From Bacteroidetes Order II. bacterium (GTDB taxonomy: Bacteria > Bacteroidota > Rhodothermia > Rhodothermales > UBA2364): a stretch of 64,000 bases of DNA. A program made the translations under genes and the position numbers. Where the stretch lies: NCBI GenBank assembly GCA_016788705.1, contig JAEUSQ010000053.1, positions 1-64,000 of the forward strand, given 5' to 3'. Shown here one piece after another: positions 56,607 to 64,000 of the stretch. Below the pieces are notes generated by a model that saw only the letters and a program-made list of their open reading frames with translations, searched no databases and was not told the DNA's origin. Every line of letters starts with the position of its first letter. The stretch's first letter is position 1.

Positions 56607-57464
56607 ATGGAGTCCCTCAGTACAAAGCCCCTCCGGGTGGCGATACTGGACATGAACAACAATCATCCCAATTTGGGATTGAACTGCATCCGGACGATGG
56701 TCAAGCTACAGTCCGGTGAAATAGAAAATGTTCTATTGGATTATGACATTTTTGATGTTCGTGCCCGTAACGAAGTACCGGATCTTTCTTATGACATTTA
56801 TATCTCGTCCGGCGGTCCCGGAAGTCCTTATGACGGAGAAGGAACCGACTGGGAGGAAAAATATTTTGAATGGATACGAGATGTATGGGCCTACAATTTA
56901 GACCATGAGCCAGAAGCCCGGAAGCATGTCTTTTTTATTTGTCATTCCTTCCAAATGGCCGTTCGGTTTTTCAAACTGGCGAAAGTTGTCCCACGAAAAG
57001 GAGAGTCATTTGGTATTTTCTCCTGTTCGCTCACCGAGGCCGGAAAAAGGGAAGTCATTTTTGAAGGGCTCGATGACCCTTTCTACATTGCAGACTTCCG
57101 GAAATGGCAAGTGATTCAGCCTGATTGGGAACGCCTTGCAGGTTTGGGAGCAGAAATATTGTGCATTGAACAAGAACGTCCACATGTCCCCTTAGAGCGT
57201 GCTGTAATGGGCATTCGGATTACCCCCGAAATGATAGGGGTACAATTTCATCCCGAAGCAGACCCGCCTGGCATGGCTTGGCACTTTATTCAACCTGAAC
57301 GCCAACAGGCCATAAAAGAAAACTTTGGGGAAGCCAAGTACCAACGGATAATGAGCCATTTATACGATCCGAATTATTTACTAAAGACCTATAACAGCGT
57401 TTTACCCAACTTCCTCCGGAATGCCATTTTGGCACTTCGGCCCCAAATCTTGCAAGAGGTATGA
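56607..57464 (+). CDS. class-I glutamine amidotransferase-like protein of the ATP-grasp cluster
   Basis: A 285-residue cytoplasmic protein. The nucleophile elbow is C112 in FFICHSFQMA (consensus G-x-C-x-G, here with Ile and Ser in place of both glycines), and His215 and Glu217 are in IGVQFHPEADPP. SSGGPGSPYD is the oxyanion strand. The triad is intact, so it can hydrolyse glutamine or a gamma-glutamyl bond; the changed elbow hints at a peptide substrate instead. The last 50 residues are an extra helical tail. It is the third gene of the cluster and probably removes or transfers a glutamyl or amide group. Confidence 0.8.
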   Translation: MESLSTKPLRVAILDMNNNHPNLGLNCIRTMVKLQSGEIENVLLDYDIFDVRARNEVPDLSYDIYISSGGPGSPYDGEGTDWEEKYFEWIRDVWAYNLDHEPEARKHVFFICHSFQMAVRFFKLAKVVPRKGESFGIFSCSLTEAGKREVIFEGLDDPFYIADFRKWQVIQPDWERLAGLGAEILCIEQERPHVPLERAVMGIRITPEMIGVQFHPEADPPGMAWHFIQPERQQAIKENFGEAKYQRIMSHLYDPNYLLKTYNSVLPNFLRNAILALRPQILQEV

Positions 57465-57620
57465 GGCCTTTGGGGGAAATTGTGTAGCCATTTTGTTTGT
57501 ATGGGCAAAAAGGAGTGGGCAAAGGTGTTGGCTTTCACCATCAAAGAAACCAACTTACTAAATTATCGAGATACACCAAGTCACCCTTTACGCTTCATAG
57601 ATACCCTCAATCCTCTGTGT

Positions 57621-58580
57621 ATGACCGAAGAAGAAATACTCACCCGCCACCGACAGCACTTGCACGGCAGCCTAAAAACCATCCGGCTAAAATCCAATGC
57701 GCTGCGGGTGTATAAAAATTTTTATGTTTATGAGCCGCCCTATTACGGCCATCCGATGTACCCTCAGGAGACCTCGTTGCTGTATTTATTTAGGGGCCAT
57801 GAACGTGAATATGTAAACATGTCGGAAGACGGCTCGCGTAAAATGGTTACTACCATTGAGCTGTTGGATCAGTTGATTGTAGCGGGTATCCTTCCGCCTG
57901 TCATTGCCATTCTACCAGGCCTCAATAGCAATAACAATCATGTCCCTTCTTTGGGAATTGATATGGCAGGGAAATGGGAACGAGGATTAAAAGGGCTGGG
58001 AACTGGGAAATTCTGGGAGTATATGACGCAGGAATTGTTTCCCTATGTGGAAACCCGATGGCCTTTGAGCAAAAAAGGGCTTCGCCTTGGTGCTGGGTTT
58101 TCACTGGGCGGTTATACGGTGAGCATGATTGCGGCACGTGTGCCCACTTTTTTCCACCATGTCGGGATATACGACGGTACGATGATGTGGCCGGATCAAA
58201 ACGACCCACGATACCCTGAGCCGGAAGACGGCGTTTGGCGGTCTGCACGCCTATTTGATGCCGCATTGGGTTCCCCAAGAGATGCAAAACTGATGCATCA
58301 ATGGAATCCTACCGATCTTATTTTGGAGTCTAATGGGGAAAAACTCGAAAAATTACGCAAAATCACCTTCTGGGTAGCCAGTACCCCCTTTGATGGGATG
58401 CGCGGGAACCGCGAACGATGTGAGTATTTTTTACAAATGCTCCAAGACAAAAACATCCCGGTCGGCTGGAAATCCGTTCCCTTTGATCCCGCCGCAGAGC
58501 ATAATTGGTATTGGAACAACTTGTTTGTCATGCGTTTTTTAAAATCCGTTTTTCAGAAAACAGATCCGGCGACCCCTTAA
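57621..58580 (+). CDS. esterase-family alpha/beta hydrolase of the ATP-grasp cluster
   Basis: A 319-residue cytoplasmic hydrolase similar to the esterase D/Fes group. Nucleophile Ser161 is in GAGFSLGGYTV, His294 is in PAAEHNWYWNN, and Asp258 (TPFDGMRGN) is the likely acid. TSLLYLFRGHEREYVNM and ILPGLNSNNNHVPSLGID surround the oxyanion strand. There is no signal peptide. The ATG at 57621 starts MTEEEILTRHRQHL; an earlier in-frame ATG at 57501 would add 40 residues and start 37 bases after the amidotransferase gene. It could release, cyclise or trim the ligase product. Fourth gene of the cluster. Confidence 0.82.
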   Translation: MTEEEILTRHRQHLHGSLKTIRLKSNALRVYKNFYVYEPPYYGHPMYPQETSLLYLFRGHEREYVNMSEDGSRKMVTTIELLDQLIVAGILPPVIAILPGLNSNNNHVPSLGIDMAGKWERGLKGLGTGKFWEYMTQELFPYVETRWPLSKKGLRLGAGFSLGGYTVSMIAARVPTFFHHVGIYDGTMMWPDQNDPRYPEPEDGVWRSARLFDAALGSPRDAKLMHQWNPTDLILESNGEKLEKLRKITFWVASTPFDGMRGNRERCEYFLQMLQDKNIPVGWKSVPFDPAAEHNWYWNNLFVMRFLKSVFQKTDPATP

Positions 58581-58656
58581 ATATTGTTTTTTTGACCCCA
58601 ATTTTTGCTTAAAACAACCCTATCCTTTTTATTTATCATACCCAACACGCACCTTC

Positions 58657-59835
58657 ATGCACCAAAAAACCATTCTTTGTGTGGCCAGTTATTTTAAGGG
58701 CGCACGCTTTATTCAAGCAGCAAAAGCGCAGGGCTGGCGCGTCTTGTTGCTGACCTCACTCTCTATCAAAAACGAACCCTGGCCCTGGGCATCTATTGAC
58801 GATGTTTTTTATATCGCAGACGACAATCATAAATGGCACATGCCGGATGTGATTAAAGGCGTCAGTCATTTAGCCAGAAGAGAGAAGTTAGACAAAATTG
58901 TTCCGCTCGATGATTTAGATGTCGAGAAAGCGGCTGAACTCCGGGAGCACCTTCGTATTCCAGGATTGGGCACAACCCAAACCCGCTTCTTTCGCGACAA
59001 GTTGGCCATGCGCGAACGGGCACAAGCCCACCATATTTTGGTTCCACCGTTCATCCATGCCCTACATTATCAAACCGTGACCGATTTTGCAAGCCGTGTT
59101 CCAGGTCCGTGGGTTGTGAAACCTCGTTCGGAAGCGGGTTCTATGGGAATTAAAAAGGTTTATACCACCGAGGAATTATGGGCCGTTATCCACAGCCTTG
59201 GCGATGAACAATCGAACTTTCTGATTGAGCAATTTATTCCGGGAGACATTTTCCATGTGGATTCTATTTTTGTAAACGGTAAAGCCATTTTTCAATTGGT
59301 ACACCAATACGAGAACCCACCTTTGGCCGTAACACAAGGCGGTGGGGTTTTCTGTAGTCATAATGTCTTATACAAAAGTGAGGTGGACAAGACCCTGCGC
59401 GAATACAACAAGACCATTCAGAAAACAATGGGGCTTAAAAATGGCGTTGCCCATACCGAGTTTATCAGAGCACATGCAGATGGCGAATTTTATTTTTTAG
59501 AAACCGCTGCCCGTGTCGGTGGTGCACACATTGCCGATATGATCGAAGCTTCTGCGGGGATTAATCTATGGGAAGAATGGGGGAAGTTGGAATGTTTGCA
59601 CGAGGATGAGCAATATCAGCTTCCAAAAATCAGAAAAGAATACGGCGGTATCCTGATTACCCTATCTAAAGTAGAACATCCGGATTATAGTGCTTATACC
59701 GACCCCGAAATCGTCTGGCGGATGCATGACAACCGTTATCATGCTGGTTTAATTGTCCGTGCAACGGATTTAGAGCGGGTCAAATCCCTATTAAACGGAT
59801 TTTCTGAGCGGTTCCGAGACGACTTTTGTGCCTAA
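58657..59835 (+). CDS. ATP-grasp ligase 3 (carbamoyl-phosphate-synthase-like fold)
   Basis: A 392-residue cytoplasmic enzyme. The N-terminal Rossmann domain starts TILCVASYFKGARFIQAAKA. The ATP-grasp part has DKLAMRERAQAHHI, Lys155 in WVVKPRSEAGSMGIKKV, NFLIEQFIPGDIFHVDSIF and the metal-binding end YFLETAARVGGAHIAD with Glu282. This is the branch seen in carboxylate-amine ligases and dipeptide ligases such as BacD and PurK/CarB-like proteins. It is the last gene of the cluster, with a strong terminator behind it. It differs from ligases 1 and 2, so three distinct bonds or steps are possible. Confidence 0.87.
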   Translation: MHQKTILCVASYFKGARFIQAAKAQGWRVLLLTSLSIKNEPWPWASIDDVFYIADDNHKWHMPDVIKGVSHLARREKLDKIVPLDDLDVEKAAELREHLRIPGLGTTQTRFFRDKLAMRERAQAHHILVPPFIHALHYQTVTDFASRVPGPWVVKPRSEAGSMGIKKVYTTEELWAVIHSLGDEQSNFLIEQFIPGDIFHVDSIFVNGKAIFQLVHQYENPPLAVTQGGGVFCSHNVLYKSEVDKTLREYNKTIQKTMGLKNGVAHTEFIRAHADGEFYFLETAARVGGAHIADMIEASAGINLWEEWGKLECLHEDEQYQLPKIRKEYGGILITLSKVEHPDYSAYTDPEIVWRMHDNRYHAGLIVRATDLERVKSLLNGFSERFRDDFCA

Positions 59836-59855
59836 AATGATATTGCATTTCGGAG

Positions 59856-59888
59856 AGGCTGGAACACACAAAATCCGGCCTTTTTTTG
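59856..59888 (+). terminator. rho-independent terminator at the end of the ATP-grasp cluster
   Basis: AGGCTGGA (59856-59863) and TCCGGCCT (59874-59881) form an 8-base stem with one G-T pair, followed by seven T residues. It begins 20 bases past the last ligase stop and marks the end of the transcription unit. Confidence 0.8.
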
Positions 59889-59899
59889 TGAGAAGCGGC

Positions 59900-60877
59900 T
59901 CAAATAGCGGTCCAAATGGCTCCTTGCTTCTGCCAACCTCCTCTTGCCATTCGTGGGGTTGAATAGGCCCATGCACCGTTTCCGTAGCGATCCAATATAA
60001 TGATGCCAGCAGTTGCCTCAATCTTTTGCCCCTTCTGATGTTTTTGGAAGAGGTGTCGTAATGCTTGTACTGCGGCTTCGGCAAGAGGTTGTTGGGCGGA
60101 AACCTGAAAAGCTATCCGACTACTTAGCTGTACCCCCAAAATACCTTCTCCCCAACCTGTAGCACTACACGCCACCAGTTCGTCAGCAAAAAAGCCTGCT
60201 CCTGGGATAGGAGAATCGCCTACCCGACCAGCAAGGGTGAACGGCGCTCCTCCCGTAGAAGTACCAGCTGCCAAGTTGCCAAATGCATCACGAACCACAC
60301 ATCCTACTGTTCCACGAGGCATTGCATTTCCCGAAAAAGCAGTACTGGTATGAAAACTGGTATCGAGGAGCAGTTGTTCATATCTTCTCTGCTCGCGGAC
60401 TGTGTGAAAATAATCTGGCTTAACCGGATGAAAACCATTGGCGGCTGCGAAACGTTCTGCGCCTTCCGCAACCAAAAACCGATTTTGTCCCCGCCCCTCT
60501 TCCATCAGTCGAAAGGCCACTTGGATAGGATGTTGTATGGTTTTGACACCAGCTACGGCTCCGTATGCAGCTGTTTCGCCACACATAATCCCAGCATCTA
60601 ATTCCACTTCTCCATCTCTATTAAACACAGCCCCAATGCCAGCATCGAAGGCTGGGTGTCGTTCCAGCAAGGTTATGACTTCCCGAACAACCGATGTACA
60701 TTTTTTGTTTTGCAATAACAGTCTTCTACCACGATCCAAAGCCATCCTCATGCCTTCTTCGTGCATCCTCGTCTCACCGAAAGGAATATCCCAAGCGCCT
60801 CCATGCACCAAAATCATGGGTACATTCATTTCGTTGGCCTTAACGACGCCAAAGGGAATGGAAAGTTGTTGATACAT
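59900..60877 (-). CDS. isoaspartyl peptidase/L-asparaginase (Ntn-hydrolase)
   Basis: A 325-residue precursor that cuts itself into two subunits. The nucleophile is Thr190 in MPRGTVGCVVRD, which becomes the new N-terminus. VHGGAWDIP at the N-terminus, AGIGAVFNRDGEVELDAGIM, GRVGDSPIPGAGFFADE and SATGWGEGIL are diagnostic of the plant-type asparaginase family. It hydrolyses beta-aspartyl dipeptides and asparagine. The ATG at 60877 is 8 bases after the YraN stop; longer starts would overlap YraN. It converges on the ATP-grasp cluster end; a link to the peptide-like product is possible but not shown. Confidence 0.92.
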   Translation of the reverse strand: MYQQLSIPFGVVKANEMNVPMILVHGGAWDIPFGETRMHEEGMRMALDRGRRLLLQNKKCTSVVREVITLLERHPAFDAGIGAVFNRDGEVELDAGIMCGETAAYGAVAGVKTIQHPIQVAFRLMEEGRGQNRFLVAEGAERFAAANGFHPVKPDYFHTVREQRRYEQLLLDTSFHTSTAFSGNAMPRGTVGCVVRDAFGNLAAGTSTGGAPFTLAGRVGDSPIPGAGFFADELVACSATGWGEGILGVQLSSRIAFQVSAQQPLAEAAVQALRHLFQKHQKGQKIEATAGIIILDRYGNGAWAYSTPRMARGGWQKQGAIWTAI

Positions 60878-60884
60878 ACGGGGT

Positions 60885-61253
60885 TTAATTTGCCCAAAAG
60901 GCATCTTCATAGTGCTCAATTTGAACCGCTTGCCCTTTCTGCATGACAATGGAAACAACGTCGAAGCGACATCTCGTCTCTTCCAAACGATGGAGGTGCA
61001 GATATAATTCAGCAGCCCGAATCAAACGATCCCGTTTCACGGATCCAATGGCCTCGGCAGGATGGCCAAACTGAACCGTTCTACGGGTCTTAACTTCCAC
61101 AAAGACCAAAAAAAGGGCATCTGGAGAGCGGCAAACCAAATCCAGTTCTAAATGTCCCACGCGATAATTCCGGTGGAGAATCTGGAATCCTTTTTTATGA
61201 AGGAACGCTTCGGCAACTTCCTCGCCCTGGTCACCCGTTTGTTTATTTCCCAT
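60885..61253 (-). CDS. YraN-family (UPF0102) endonuclease-like protein
   Basis: A 122-residue cytoplasmic protein. GDQGEEVAEAFLHKKGFQIL and HRNYRVGHLELDLVCRSPDALFLVFVEVKTR contain the restriction-endonuclease-like core (E, D and E-x-K) typical of YraN. It is thought to act on Holliday junctions or in competence-linked DNA processing; the exact role is not settled. It lies 4 bases after the histidine kinase gene; the ATG at 61253 is used, since longer frames run into the kinase stop region. The dprA-like gene close by is a suggestive neighbour. Confidence 0.92.
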   Translation of the reverse strand: MGNKQTGDQGEEVAEAFLHKKGFQILHRNYRVGHLELDLVCRSPDALFLVFVEVKTRRTVQFGHPAEAIGSVKRDRLIRAAELYLHLHRLEETRCRFDVVSIVMQKGQAVQIEHYEDAFWAN

Positions 61254-61257
61254 ACTA

Positions 61258-62814
61258 CTAAGCCAATTCAATGACAGGAGATATTTTATCCAACGCACCC
61301 TTTATTTTGGAGCGGTCCGGAAGGGCTTCGTGAAGCGTAAAAAAGAAACTCGCACCTTTTCCCGGTTCCGAAAACGAATCAATTTCCCCGCCATGACGGG
61401 TAATAACCCGCTCAACGGTGGCCAACCCCACGCCCGTGCCGGTAAACTGCCTTTCGGTATGGAAACGTTGAAAAGGTTGAAACAATTTGTCGGCAGCACG
61501 CCGATCAAAGCCATCTCCATTGTCTTTCACAAAATAGACCATTTTATCTTCTATATGAAAGGTCCCAAAAATGATGAATGGATCCAAGGTCTTGCCAGTA
61601 TATTTCCACGCATTGCCTATTAGATTCTCCAAAGCGATTTTGATCATACTGGCGTCGCATCTACCCCCGATGGATTCTTGAACATCTAAGTGAACCCAGC
61701 GACCTTTGGCAGAAAATTGAATATCCCGATGAATACTTTTCACCATCTCGGATAGATCAATCCAATCTTGCTCCAATTTAGTGCGCGTAACCCGTGAAAG
61801 AGCCAGCAAGTCATCAATCAAGGCATTCATACGTTCCGCATTCCGTTTTACTTTTTGCAGATATTCCTGCTGTTTTTCTTCATTAGCCCGCCCTTGCATC
61901 AAAATCTCAAGAAACCCATAAATTGCCTGAAGTGGCACCCTTAAATCGTGTGAAACAGAGTAGGCAAATGCTTCTAATTCTTTATTCGAAGCTTCTAATT
62001 CAGCAGTACGTGATTGTACACGGGCTTCGAGAAGTTCATTCATGCGCAAAATCTGATTTGCCGCTTCCCTCTTCTCGGTCACATCCATCACAATTCCAGT
62101 CATGCGCAACGGATCGCCTTCCGCACTTCTGAAAACCTTAGCAACAGAACGTACCCACCGCACTTTACCATCCGATGCCCGAATGCGGTATTCAAAATCA
62201 TAGTCCGAACCCCAAACCAGTATATTTTGGATAGATTGGTTTACGGCTTCACGATCTTCTTCGTGGACATAAGAGAGAAACGTTATAAATTTATGCCTTA
62301 ATCCATAAGAGATACGTCCAGTGACCATGGATGGTTCGGACGAATAGCGTAACTCATCTTTTGGTACATCCCAATCCCAAGCCACCATTCTGGCCGCTTT
62401 CAGGGCAAGACGTAGCCGTTCGTCTCCTTCCGACACCGCCCTAATGGCATCTGCCTGACGCAAACTAGTGTGGAGCAAAGAGCGGAGCGGTTGTAACCTA
62501 ATGCCATCCATAGACAAACACCCAAGTGCCCCTAAGTCATGAACCCGCTGTACCATCCTTTCGTCGTTATAGCGTTGGATTAGCAAAGCGGGAATTCTTT
62601 CTTTATCTTTACGTGCAGCATGAAGCAGTTGCAACCCTCCACTTTCATAGCTGAGCAGGTAGAGGTCATATAAGCCTTGTTCCAGTGCATTCAAGGCTTC
62701 ACGAAAAGAAGAAGTCCAGTCAAGTTTGATTTCTTCAGCGTCAGACGAAGACACCAAATCTTTAAGGAACAGGTAGTTGCCCTCAAGTTGATCGAATAAT
62801 AGGATCGTTTTCAA
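61258..62814 (-). CDS. hybrid-like histidine kinase with a degenerate N-terminal receiver domain
   Basis: A 518-residue cytoplasmic sensor kinase without membrane segments. An N-terminal receiver-like fold (MKTILLFDQLEGNYLFLKDL to about 125) has Ser55 (YLLSYESGG) where the phospho-acceptor Asp should be. A PAS domain with a PAC segment follows (about 145-270: WDVPKDELRYSSEPS, RASDGKVRWVRSVAKVF), then a coiled coil, the HisKA box with His289 (AYSVSHDLRVPLQAI) and HATPase_c with NLIGNAWKYT, DNGDGFD and GTGVGLATV. The TTG at 62814 gives a clean receiver start; the frame continues upstream only by running antisense over the dprA-like gene. No response regulator gene is adjacent. Confidence 0.85.
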   Translation of the reverse strand: MKTILLFDQLEGNYLFLKDLVSSSDAEEIKLDWTSSFREALNALEQGLYDLYLLSYESGGLQLLHAARKDKERIPALLIQRYNDERMVQRVHDLGALGCLSMDGIRLQPLRSLLHTSLRQADAIRAVSEGDERLRLALKAARMVAWDWDVPKDELRYSSEPSMVTGRISYGLRHKFITFLSYVHEEDREAVNQSIQNILVWGSDYDFEYRIRASDGKVRWVRSVAKVFRSAEGDPLRMTGIVMDVTEKREAANQILRMNELLEARVQSRTAELEASNKELEAFAYSVSHDLRVPLQAIYGFLEILMQGRANEEKQQEYLQKVKRNAERMNALIDDLLALSRVTRTKLEQDWIDLSEMVKSIHRDIQFSAKGRWVHLDVQESIGGRCDASMIKIALENLIGNAWKYTGKTLDPFIIFGTFHIEDKMVYFVKDNGDGFDRRAADKLFQPFQRFHTERQFTGTGVGLATVERVITRHGGEIDSFSEPGKGASFFFTLHEALPDRSKIKGALDKISPVIELA

Positions 62815-62866
62815 TGGGATCGGGTGAGGTTTATAATCAAGATGTTTACTAAAATATGAATATACA

Positions 62867-63763
62867 ATGAACGAATCAAGTCTTGAAGATAAAAAGAATC
62901 GGCTTTCGTGGATATTATCGTTAGAAGGCTTGGAGGGCATTGGTCGGATAAGCGCCCGAAAAGTAGTGAAGGCTTTTCCTTCGTATTCGGCACTTTTAAA
63001 CATGCCATACGAACAAGCATATATCCGATTAAAAGGCGTTGCCAATCGAGAAAACCTGATACGCAAACTTAAAGATCGTGCCTTTTTTGAGCCTGAACTT
63101 GCGGCGGCTTATGATCGTGTTTCTCGGCTTTTTAACATGCAGGTGGAGCTATTTTCTTGGGATACACCCACTTGGCCAGTAAGACTTGAAATGCTTGAAG
63201 GCAGCCCTAAACCTAATATTTTGTATGGATATGGTAATGTGGCTTTGCTAAATCAGCCCCTCATTGGCCTTTTTGGCCGCCCCAATCTTGAATCACATCA
63301 TTTTGAGCTGGCACAAGATGTTGTTCGCTTTTTGCTTCAAGAAAATCTGGTCCTTATGGCTGGCCTACAGACGGGTTTTGACACTGTAGTACATAAAATT
63401 TGCTCAACTTCTGGGCATCCATCGGTTATGTGGGCGAGTAGCGGCCTATCACGTGTCAACAACAACATACGGTCGCAAGCGATGGCATCGGTTCGGCAAG
63501 GTGGCCTGATGGTTTCTTCGTTCCCCATGCAACATGGCCCTTATGAACACGACGAATTTGAACGCGCCAAACTGGTTGCTGCCACTGCAAACGTTTGTTT
63601 GTTCACCCAACCAGAAGCACATACACCAGAATACCATGCACTAGAATTGGCCGTACAGCTAAAGAAACCAGTATTTGGCATCATGCAACAACAGATTCAA
63701 GGAGTACACCCCCTTGCTTCGGTAGATGATTTTCCATGGATCAAAGCAGCCTTAAAAATATAA
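62867..63763 (+). CDS. divergent DprA-like DNA-processing protein
   Basis: A 298-residue cytoplasmic protein. The N-terminal helical part (LSLEGLEGIGRISARKVVKAF) is a helix-hairpin-helix-like segment. The Rossmann-like DprA core has NILYGYGNVALLNQPLIGLFGRPN, AGLQTGFDTVVH (matching SGLARGID-AAH), WASSGLSRVNN and GGLMVSSFP, but the usual VGSR/T at the start of the ssDNA-binding strand is replaced by LFGRPN. DprA loads RecA on incoming single strands during transformation. Because the signature is altered it may be a paralogue with another role. It is divergent from the kinase operon by 52 bases. Confidence 0.75.
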   Translation: MNESSLEDKKNRLSWILSLEGLEGIGRISARKVVKAFPSYSALLNMPYEQAYIRLKGVANRENLIRKLKDRAFFEPELAAAYDRVSRLFNMQVELFSWDTPTWPVRLEMLEGSPKPNILYGYGNVALLNQPLIGLFGRPNLESHHFELAQDVVRFLLQENLVLMAGLQTGFDTVVHKICSTSGHPSVMWASSGLSRVNNNIRSQAMASVRQGGLMVSSFPMQHGPYEHDEFERAKLVAATANVCLFTQPEAHTPEYHALELAVQLKKPVFGIMQQQIQGVHPLASVDDFPWIKAALKI

Positions 63764-63791
63764 GGCGGATGTAAGCATAACACCCGCCTTA
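63761..63791 (-). terminator. terminator-like hairpin for the minus-strand gene at the window edge
   Basis: TAAGGCGG (63761-63768) and CCGCCTTA (63784-63791) form a perfect 8-base stem. On the minus strand it is followed by TATTTTTAAGG, so it can end the transcript arriving from the right. It overlaps the last bases of the dprA-like gene and would be less effective in the plus direction. Confidence 0.55.
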
Positions 63792-63827
63792 ACTTCAACC
63801 AAGAGGCTATGAAGCCTGTATAGTCGT

Positions 63828-64000
63828 TTATTTCTTTTTATCTTTTTGTGTTTGTTTTACCCCTACACGCATAGAAGCATCGGCAGCGGCTTCGGTATCG
63901 AAATATTTTCCGGTACGAAGTTCCTGTGCAATCCGATCTAAATCAAATATCTTATCTAAAGACTCAACCATGGCGCGAGAGTCCACTGATACCGTCCTAT
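63828..64000 (-). CDS. C-terminal end of an unidentified protein (cut by window edge)
   Basis: The minus strand has 56 codons open from the window edge to the TAA at 63828. The visible end reads VDSRAMVESLDKIFDLDRIA and then QELRTGKYFDTEAAADASMR, finishing with a basic VKQTQKDKKK tail. It is helical with a Lys-rich C-terminus. No family is recognised from this piece. Codon use is like the neighbouring genes. The hairpin at 63761 would terminate it. Confidence 0.55.
   Translation of the reverse strand, partial: RTVSVDSRAMVESLDKIFDLDRIAQELRTGKYFDTEAAADASMRVGVKQTQKDKKK

Noticed and set aside
62815-63066. N-terminal extension of the histidine kinase frame
   Set aside because: This part is antisense to the well-supported dprA-like gene and lacks domain resemblance; the receiver-like fold begins at the TTG at 62814.

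Overview
This 64 kb window is chromosomal DNA from a member of the Fibrobacteres-Chlorobi-Bacteroidetes group, most likely a Rhodothermota/Balneolota-type bacterium. Supporting signs are a type IX secretion (T9SS) C-terminal sorting domain, an Oar-like TonB-dependent receptor with an N-terminal carboxypeptidase-regulatory domain, PnuC-NadR salvage, DUF2911 and DUF2157 proteins, and mostly weak or absent Shine-Dalgarno sequences. This placement is an inference; no rRNA or tRNA gene was seen. Most of the window is an ordinary, densely coded chromosome of moderate GC. AT-rich islands at about 0.2-3.5 kb, inside the 41.5-46.8 kb gene and at 51.9-52.9 kb look acquired.

Layout: 0-1.6 kb is a graveyard of two related IS3-family element ends flanking a frameshifted gene; 1.8-3.1 kb is an AT-rich GT1-type glycosyltransferase. 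3.5-7.3 kb (minus) holds a secreted protein, an iodotyrosine-deiodinase-like flavoprotein and an M14 peptidase. 7.7-10.6 kb (plus) has a zinc-ribbon protein with a long acidic insert, an AlkB-type membrane hydroxylase and PPK2. 10.7-15.1 kb (minus) has an alpha/beta hydrolase, DsbD and galactose mutarotase. 15.2-20.1 kb has a vanadium-haloperoxidase/PAP2-family protein beside a CXXCH lipoprotein, a GNAT, a DinB-like protein and an FAD oxidoreductase. 20.4-26.9 kb has aspS, katG, an HxlR/DUF24 regulator divergent from a quinone oxidoreductase, and a PAP2 phosphatase: a small redox-stress neighbourhood. 27.1-32.9 kb is a complete hutHUIG histidine-degradation operon ending in a RidA gene. 32.9-39.5 kb (minus) has DUF2911, nadR, pnuC, the GDYXXLXY/DUF2157 pair, a MoeB-rhodanese fusion and a GH18 protein. 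uvrC follows.

41.5-46.8 kb encodes one 1763-residue mosaic T9SS cargo protein with beta-propeller, fibronectin-like and alpha/beta hydrolase parts. 47.2-51.6 kb has a small membrane protein, a DUF2064 protein and the TonB receptor. 51.9-53.8 kb has a lipoprotein amidohydrolase and an M48 protease.

The most interesting locus is 54.06-59.84 kb: five co-directional genes encoding three different ATP-grasp enzymes, a class-I glutamine amidotransferase-like protein and an esterase. This is the expected layout of a peptide- or amide-forming biosynthetic pathway, and I cannot match it to a characterised product. The window closes with a minus-strand operon (pseudo-receiver histidine kinase, YraN, isoaspartyl peptidase), a divergent DprA-like gene, and the C-terminal end of an unidentified minus-strand gene.
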